DNA from: Actinomadura nitritigenes
GTDB lineage: Bacteria > Actinomycetota > Actinomycetes > Streptosporangiales > Streptosporangiaceae
DNA: 64,000 bases
Assembly: GCF_017573545.1 (NCBI RefSeq)
Contig: NZ_JAGEOK010000022.1
Span: 62,001-126,000, forward strand
Direction: 5' to 3'
The notes below the pieces were generated by a model. That model made no database searches and was not told the origin of the DNA. It worked only from the letters and a program-made list of their open reading frames with translations. Positions 59,092 through 64,000 of this stretch are shown in pieces. How positions within the stretch are numbered: position 1 is the stretch's first letter; the number at the start of each line of letters is the position of its first letter. The position numbers were made by a program, and so were the translations under genes.

Positions 59092-60083
59092 TCGTGTTCT
59101 GCGGCTACGCCAACGTCGACCTCACGGTCGCCGTCCCCGAACTGCCGGGGCCCGCCGCCCGCGTCCAGGCCACCGCGGTGCGCCGCGGCGAGGGCGGCAT
59201 GGGGGCGAACGCGGCGGTGGCGGCCGCGCGGATGGGCGCCGACGCGCGCTTCGCGGGCGCCGTCGGGCCGGACGCGGCGAGCACCGCGTTCCTCGACGCG
59301 CTCGCCGCCGACGGCGTCGGCACCGAATGGACGTCCCGGACCGGCGTCCTCACGACCGCGGTCGTCCTGCTCACCCCCGACGGGGAACGTTCCATCATCA
59401 GCCAGGACGACGAGGTCACCACCGAGCACGTCGCCGCCGTCGCCGCGAAGGCCCGCGCGGCGGGCGCGGACTGGCTCTACCTCGACGGCTACCGCTTCCC
59501 CGCGGCGGCCGGCGTGCTCGGCGACGGGCCGCCCGGGGTCGTCGTCGACCTCGACGGCTGCGACGGCGCCGCGGCGGCCCGCGCCGCGCTCGCCGCGGCC
59601 GACCACGCGGTCGTCGGCCGCGCGCAGGCCGCCGCGTTCCTCGGCGACGACGACGCGCTGGCCTCGACCGCCACCGAACATCGGGTAAACCTGGTGGTCA
59701 CGGACGGTTCCCGGGGCTGGACGCTGTTCACGCCGGACGGCGGCCGGCACGCTGGCGCGGCGATCGAGGTGACCGCCGTGGACGCCACGGGCGCCGGGGA
59801 CTGCTTCGCAGGCTCCTACTGCGCGGAACTGGACCGGGGCACCGGCCCGCTGGAGGCGGCACGGGTCGCGGCGGTCGCCGCGGGCCTGTCGTGCACCCGG
59901 CCCGGTGCGCGCGCGGGACTGCCGCATCGCGAGGACGTCCTCGCCTATATCGACTCCGCCGGAGCGCACTCCGCCGAGGCGAGCACAGCTCAAGCACATA
60001 CGGCCCCCACGGACACGGTCCGTCCCGGAACCGGTCCGGACGCGTCCCCCGCGCTCGCGCGGCGCCATGGAGAGGAGACATGA
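59088..60083 (+). CDS. PfkB-family carbohydrate/nucleoside kinase
   Basis: 331 aa ribokinase fold: GYANVDLTVAVPELPGP, GEGGMGANAAVAAARMGA (the family's GGKGANxAxA signature, here GGMGANAAVA), RFAGAVGPD and the catalytic DATGAGDCFAGSY (Asp base). It phosphorylates the imported substrate or a breakdown product. A disordered C-terminal tail of about 45 residues (AHSAEASTAQAHTAPTDTVR) is unusual for the family. Overlaps btpA by 4 nt upstream and the binding-protein gene downstream. Confidence 0.9.
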   Translation: MIVFCGYANVDLTVAVPELPGPAARVQATAVRRGEGGMGANAAVAAARMGADARFAGAVGPDAASTAFLDALAADGVGTEWTSRTGVLTTAVVLLTPDGERSIISQDDEVTTEHVAAVAAKARAAGADWLYLDGYRFPAAAGVLGDGPPGVVVDLDGCDGAAAARAALAAADHAVVGRAQAAAFLGDDDALASTATEHRVNLVVTDGSRGWTLFTPDGGRHAGAAIEVTAVDATGAGDCFAGSYCAELDRGTGPLEAARVAAVAAGLSCTRPGARAGLPHREDVLAYIDSAGAHSAEASTAQAHTAPTDTVRPGTGPDASPALARRHGEET

Positions 60084-61096
60084 TGCGACGCACGGTGACG
60101 GCCGCGGTCGCGCTCGGCCTGCTGCTGACGGCGACGACCGCCTGCGACGTCCAGGCCCGCAAGGAGATCGCGGCCGAGAAGAAGGCCACCGAGCAGGGCC
60201 CGCCGCCGCCCCAGCGGATCGCGCAGGCCTGCAAGGTCCAGGGGCGCGCCCCGAAGATCGGGCTCGTCCCGATCAACCTCCAGGCGCTGTTCTTCAACCA
60301 GATCAACACGGGCGCGAAGGCCGTCGCGGCCAAGGCCGGCGCGCAGGTGCAGGTCGTCAACGGCAACGACGACTCCACCACGCAGGCCAACGCCATCGAC
60401 GACATGGTCGCCGGCCACTACGACGCGATCATCGTGGACGCGGTGGACACCGAGGGCATCAAGCCGGCGATCCGGCGCGCCAAGGACGCCGGCATCCCGG
60501 TCGTCGCGGTGGACGCCACCGTCGACGACCCGGCGGTGTCCACGCAGGTCGGCACCGCCAACGCCGAGGGCGGCAGGCAGCTCGCCGACGCGCTGCTGAA
60601 GATCTCCGGCGGCAAGGGCGACATCGGCGTGGTCGGCGCCCTCAACAGCACGATCCAGAACGAGCGGCAGAAGGGCTTCTCCGACCAGGTCACCGCGCAC
60701 GGCATGAAGATCAAGAACGTCGTGGACGGCCGCAACATCCAGGAGAACGCGCAGACCGCCGCGGAGAACCTGCTGACCGGCAACCCGGACCTGCCCTACG
60801 CCTACGCCACCGGCGAGCCCGCGCTCATCGGCCTGGCCGCCGCCGTGGTCAGCCAGCAGCGCACCAAGGACCTCCAGGTCGTCGGCTGGGACCTGTCCAG
60901 CCAGGCGGTCGACGGGCTGAAGGCCGGCTGGATCAAGGGCGTCGTCCAGCAGAACACCTTCCAGTTCGGCTACGACGCGATGAACGCCGCGATCGACCTG
61001 GCGTGCAAGCGGCCCGCGCCGAAGGACGTCCCCGTCCCGACCCAGATCGTCACCCCCGCCAACGTCGGGGACTACCTGTACTACCTGGAGAAGTGA
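60080..61096 (+). CDS. Ribose-type ABC substrate-binding lipoprotein
   Basis: 338 aa. A signal sequence (RRTVTAAVALGLLLTATTAC) ends at Cys22, a likely lipidation site though the lipobox (TTAC) is weak. The body is a periplasmic_BP_4/RbsB fold: IGLVPINLQALFFNQINTGA, DGIDD-type AIDDMVAGHYDAIIVDAVDT, GIPVVAVDATVDDP and YAYATGEPALIGLAAAV. It captures the substrate outside the cell for the ABC permease. The start ATG 60080 overlaps the kinase stop; ATG 60083 is the alternative. Confidence 0.9.
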   Translation: MMRRTVTAAVALGLLLTATTACDVQARKEIAAEKKATEQGPPPPQRIAQACKVQGRAPKIGLVPINLQALFFNQINTGAKAVAAKAGAQVQVVNGNDDSTTQANAIDDMVAGHYDAIIVDAVDTEGIKPAIRRAKDAGIPVVAVDATVDDPAVSTQVGTANAEGGRQLADALLKISGGKGDIGVVGALNSTIQNERQKGFSDQVTAHGMKIKNVVDGRNIQENAQTAAENLLTGNPDLPYAYATGEPALIGLAAAVVSQQRTKDLQVVGWDLSSQAVDGLKAGWIKGVVQQNTFQFGYDAMNAAIDLACKRPAPKDVPVPTQIVTPANVGDYLYYLEK

Positions 61097-61098
61097 TC

Positions 61099-61854
61099 AT
61101 GGGCGATCAACCGCTGGTCACATTGGAGGGCATCACCAAGTCGTTCGGCGCGGTGCAGTCGCTGCGCGGCGTCGACCTGACGCTGGCGCCCGGCGAGGTC
61201 CTCGGCCTCGTCGGCGACAACGGCGCCGGCAAGTCCACCCTGATGAAGGTGCTGGCCGGAGCGGTCCAGCACGACGCCGGCCGGATCACGATCGACGGCC
61301 GGGAGGTGCGGTTCGCCAGCCCGGCGGACGCGCGCCGCGAGCGGATCGGCATCGTCTACCAGGACCTCGCGCTGTGCGACACCCTCGACGTCGCGAGCAA
61401 CCTGTTCCTCGGCCGCGAACCGCGCAGGGGCCCGTTCATCGACCGGCGCGCCATGCACGAGAAGGCCGCCGAGACGCTGTCGGACCTGCACGTCCGGGTC
61501 AAGTCGACCTACCAGGAGATCGGGCACCTGTCCGGCGGGCAGCGGCAGGCCGTGGCGATCGCCCGCGCCGTGTCGTTCAAGCCGCGAGTGCTGATCCTGG
61601 ACGAGCCGACCGCCGCGCTGGCGGTCGCCGAGGTCCGCCAGGTGCTCGCCATGATCAAGGACGTGGCGGCGCAGGGCGTCGGGGTCATCCTGATCACCCA
61701 CCGGCTGCAGGACCTGTTCGAGGTCTGCGACCGCATCACCGTCATGTACGAGGGCCGCAGCGTCGAGGACGAGCCGGTGTCCGCGCTGGACATCGAGCGG
61801 CTCGTCGCCATGATCACCCGTTCCGGCAGCGAGCACACCGAGGAGGTGGCCTGA
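61099..61854 (+). CDS. Sugar-type ABC transporter ATP-binding protein (single domain)
   Basis: 251 aa: Walker A GDNGAGKST (40-48), Q-loop IVYQDLALCDTLDVASNLFL, signature HLSGGQRQAVAIARA, Walker B VLILDEPTAAL and H-loop ITHRLQDLFE. The blocks are of the RbsA/XylG type, but only one ATPase domain is present where RbsA has two, so it must dimerise. The start ATG 61099 is 2 nt past the binding-protein stop. Confidence 0.92.
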   Translation: MGDQPLVTLEGITKSFGAVQSLRGVDLTLAPGEVLGLVGDNGAGKSTLMKVLAGAVQHDAGRITIDGREVRFASPADARRERIGIVYQDLALCDTLDVASNLFLGREPRRGPFIDRRAMHEKAAETLSDLHVRVKSTYQEIGHLSGGQRQAVAIARAVSFKPRVLILDEPTAALAVAEVRQVLAMIKDVAAQGVGVILITHRLQDLFEVCDRITVMYEGRSVEDEPVSALDIERLVAMITRSGSEHTEEVA

Positions 61855-62870
61855 TGAGCGTGCAGGCCCCGCCCGCCCCCACCGTCCTGGCGAAGACCCC
61901 GAGCCGCTGGGAGCGCGCCAACAAGGCGACGCTGGCGATGCTCGGCGTCACCGTCGCGCTGTTCGTCGGCTTCGGCATCGGCGCGGACAACTTCCTGAGC
62001 TTCGACAACATGTCGAACCTCGCCACCCAGGTGGCGATCACGCTGATCGTCGCGGTCGCGATGACCTTCGTGATCACCACCGGGCAGATCGACCTGTCGG
62101 TGGGCTCCACGGTCGCGTTCGTCGCGGTCGGCACGGCCGAGATGCTGAAGGCCGGCTGGGACTCCTCCATCGTGATCGTCGCGGCCCTCGCCGCCGGGCT
62201 GTTCTGGGGCGCGGTCAACGGCTGGCTCGCCGCCTACCAGAGGATCCCGCCGTTCATCGTCACGCTGGCGACGATGTCGGTGATCCGCGGGCTCGCGCAG
62301 CTGTGGACCAAGGGGTTCTCGGTGCCGATCGACCGGCGGCTGTACGTCGCGAAGATCGGCGAGGCGAAGTTCCTCGGCTTCTCCGCGCTGGCGTGGATCG
62401 CGCTGGCCACCGTGGTGATCGGCGGGATCCTGCTGGCCAGGACCCGGTTCGGCAACTACGTCAACGGCATCGGCTCGCAGGAGGAGTCGGTGCGCCGCGC
62501 GGGCGTGAACACCGCCCGGATCAAGATGGTCACGCTGATGCTGGCCGGGCTCGCGGCCGGCGTCGCCGGGCTGCTCACCGCGGCGCGGCTCGGCTCCGGC
62601 TCGGCCAACTCCGGGCAGGGCTTCGAGCTGACCGTGATCGCCGCGGTGGTGCTCGGCGGCACCGACCTGTTCGGCGGCCGCGGCACCATGATCGGCAGCA
62701 TCATCGGCGCGGTGATCACCGGGGTGATCGCCAACGGGCTGACGCTGCTCGGCGTGAGCCCGTTCCTTACCCCGATCGTCACCGGGCTGGTGCTGCTCGC
62801 CGCGATCTGGCTGAACCTGCGCGGCCGCACGCTCTCCGAGCTGGGCGCCAAGCTGCTGGGACGGACATGA
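61854..62870 (+). CDS. Sugar-type ABC transporter permease (RbsC/XylH-like)
   Basis: 338 aa, about 10 hydrophobic segments. AMTFVITTGQIDLSVGSTVA and GQGFELTVIAAVVLGGTDLF with GGRGTMIGSIIGAVI are the conserved BPD_transp_2 motifs, and VNGWLAAYQRIPPFIVTLAT is a second. Its ATG shares one base with the ATPase stop. It forms the channel for the substrate bound by the 60080 lipoprotein. Confidence 0.92.
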   Translation: MSVQAPPAPTVLAKTPSRWERANKATLAMLGVTVALFVGFGIGADNFLSFDNMSNLATQVAITLIVAVAMTFVITTGQIDLSVGSTVAFVAVGTAEMLKAGWDSSIVIVAALAAGLFWGAVNGWLAAYQRIPPFIVTLATMSVIRGLAQLWTKGFSVPIDRRLYVAKIGEAKFLGFSALAWIALATVVIGGILLARTRFGNYVNGIGSQEESVRRAGVNTARIKMVTLMLAGLAAGVAGLLTAARLGSGSANSGQGFELTVIAAVVLGGTDLFGGRGTMIGSIIGAVITGVIANGLTLLGVSPFLTPIVTGLVLLAAIWLNLRGRTLSELGAKLLGRT

Positions 62871-63928
62871 CCGTTCCGGAGACCCGGCCGGGCGCCGTGC
62901 CCGTGATGACGGTGGCCGGGCCCGTCCCCAGCGACGGGCTCGGGCTCACCCTGACCCACGAGCACCTGCGCAACGACGTCCGCAAGGCGGTGAAGCCGGC
63001 CACCGATCCGGCGCTCGCGTTCCTGCGCGATGCCCGGACGACGCCGGGCCTGGCGTGGCTGCTGCGCGAACGTCCCTACGACTGCCTGGACCACTGCACG
63101 CTCGACGACGACGCGGCGATGCTGTCGGACCTGCGCGCGTTCGCCGCGACGGGCGGCGCCACGGTCGTGGACGTGACGCCCGGCGGCCTCGGCCGCGACC
63201 CGGTGGTCCTGCGCTCGCTCGCCGAGCGCAGCGGCCTGCGGATCGTGATGGGCTCCGGCTGGTACCTGGAGCAGTACCACCCGGAGCACCTCGCCTCGGC
63301 GGGGGAGGAGCGGATGGCGGCCGAGCTGGTCGCCGAGTTCGCCGGCGGCGTGGACGGCACCGGCGTCCGGCCCGGCGTGATCGGCGAGATCGGGGTGTCG
63401 CCCGACTTCACCCCGGCCGAGCACGTCGCGCTGCGCGCCGCCGCCCGCGCGCAGCGCGAGACCGGCGTCCCCCTGTACGTCCATCTGCCGGGCTGGCAGC
63501 GCCGCGCCCACGAGGTGCTCGACATCGTCCTGGACGGGTACGGCGTGCCGCCGGGCGCGGTGGTGCTGTGCCACATGGACCCGTCCGGCGGCGACGCCGG
63601 CTACCAGCTGTCGGTCGCCGACCGGGGCGTGTGGCTCGAGTTCGACATGATCGGCATGCCGTTCCTGTATCCGGGCGAGGGGCAGTCGCCCGCCCCGGAC
63701 GAGACGGCCCGCGCCGTCGCCGGGCTGATCGCGCGCGGGCACGGCGGGCGGCTGCTGCTCAGCCACGACGTGTTCCTCAAGAGCATGCTCACCACCTACG
63801 GGGGCAACGGCTTCCAGTACGTGCCGCTGCTGTTCGCGCGGCGGCTGGCGGCGCTCGGCGTCGCCCCGGAGACCGTCGACGGCCTGCTGCGCGGCAACCC
63901 CGCCCGGCTGTTCGAGTCCGCGGCCTGA
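62867..63928 (+). CDS. Phosphotriesterase-family (PTE/PLL-like) metallohydrolase
   Basis: 353 aa amidohydrolase barrel. Metal ligands are H31-E-H33 in LTLTHEHLRND, bridging Glu174 in IGEIGVSPD (classical PTE has carbamylated Lys), His206 in YVHLPGW, His236 in VVLCHMDPS, and Asp in LLLSHDVFLK. The Glu at the bridging place is typical of the lactonase/sugar-lactone group rather than of true phosphotriesterases. It overlaps the permease stop by 4 nt (ATGA). A lactone or ester of the imported compound is the likely substrate (inference). Confidence 0.85.
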   Translation: MTVPETRPGAVPVMTVAGPVPSDGLGLTLTHEHLRNDVRKAVKPATDPALAFLRDARTTPGLAWLLRERPYDCLDHCTLDDDAAMLSDLRAFAATGGATVVDVTPGGLGRDPVVLRSLAERSGLRIVMGSGWYLEQYHPEHLASAGEERMAAELVAEFAGGVDGTGVRPGVIGEIGVSPDFTPAEHVALRAAARAQRETGVPLYVHLPGWQRRAHEVLDIVLDGYGVPPGAVVLCHMDPSGGDAGYQLSVADRGVWLEFDMIGMPFLYPGEGQSPAPDETARAVAGLIARGHGGRLLLSHDVFLKSMLTTYGGNGFQYVPLLFARRLAALGVAPETVDGLLRGNPARLFESAA

Positions 63929-63984
63929 CCGGCCGCCGGCGCCCCGTCCCCCCGCGTTTTCCCATCCGAGAGAGAGGATCGATA

Positions 63985-64000
63985 GTGAGCCGCGTCCTGA
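63985..64000 (+). CDS. Start of a further gene of the catabolic operon, truncated by the window
   Basis: GTG at 63985 preceded by GAGAGAGAGGATC (ribosome site at about 7 nt). Only five codons are visible, so no function can be given. It is 56 nt after the PTE-family gene and is probably part of the same operon. Confidence 0.45.

Overview
The window is about 73% G+C with codon usage strongly biased to G/C at the third position, many GTG/TTG starts, several apparently leaderless genes (TANNNT box 5-8 nt before the start codon), F420-type oxidoreductases and a DUF5753-type XRE regulator. Together these point to a filamentous actinomycete, probably a Streptosporangiales/Thermomonosporaceae member such as Actinomadura (inference; no rRNA is present to prove it). 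No tRNA, rRNA, CRISPR array or complete mobile element was recognised.

Layout. 1-10.8 kb: the 3' part of a NuoF-like/ferredoxin fusion, the DEAH RNA helicase HrpA, a proline iminopeptidase, a large coiled-coil protein with a Cys-rich N-terminal module, a small membrane protein, a thioesterase-like protein, a Cys-rich protein and a lone ABC ATPase. 10.8-15.6 kb (minus): a tightly packed four-gene operon encoding a protein of unknown function with a possible winged helix, a Cas4/RecB-type Fe-S nuclease, a 490-aa unknown protein and an SF1 helicase. It is led by a leaderless promoter with three helically phased TTCCAG repeats and is the best candidate here for an undescribed nucleic-acid-processing or defence system. 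15.6-22.4 kb: single-domain enzymes (methyltransferase, VOC protein, beta-hydroxyacid dehydrogenase, an APH-like protein with a degraded active site, F420 enzymes, a PaaI thioesterase) and an XRE regulator with a possible leaderless upstream ORF. 22.5-27 kb: an ABC-2 exporter with two paralogous permeases, divergent from a NarL-type two-component system.

27-40.8 kb: LLM oxidoreductase divergent from a TetR-zinc-finger fusion, DUF4291, alpha/beta hydrolase, a DUF6504-like gene under a near-perfect SOS box, a double MazG-like protein, an unknown protein (paralogue A), aldo/keto reductase, Ser/Thr kinase, TenA-like protein, citrate synthase, P450, a two-HTH protein and a membrane protein. 40.8-42.7 kb is decayed DNA: a frameshifted P-loop kinase, an IS701-like transposase remnant and a G/T-skewed non-coding stretch. 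42.7-55.8 kb: paralogue B, a class II glutamine amidotransferase, a short HTH protein, a DUF2786 protein, an acyl-CoA synthetase, an AlkZ-like glycosylase, a LysR/MFS pair, a siderophore-interacting protein, and an RlpA-like secreted protein behind a long structured leader.

55.9-64 kb is a coherent catabolic locus. A LacI regulator and an M20 hydrolase (minus) are divergent from a plus-strand operon of BtpA/SgcQ-like protein, PfkB kinase, sugar-type binding lipoprotein, ABC ATPase, permease and a phosphotriesterase-family hydrolase. Two LacI-type operators (one over the lacI start, one before btpA) tie the locus together. Its substrate is not known.

A second thread is a conserved block, TTRTCCACAGAAYNNNGTTC, containing a DnaA-box-like core. 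It lies 85-96 nt before the start, in the same orientation, at three separate genes (paralogues A and B and the two-HTH gene).
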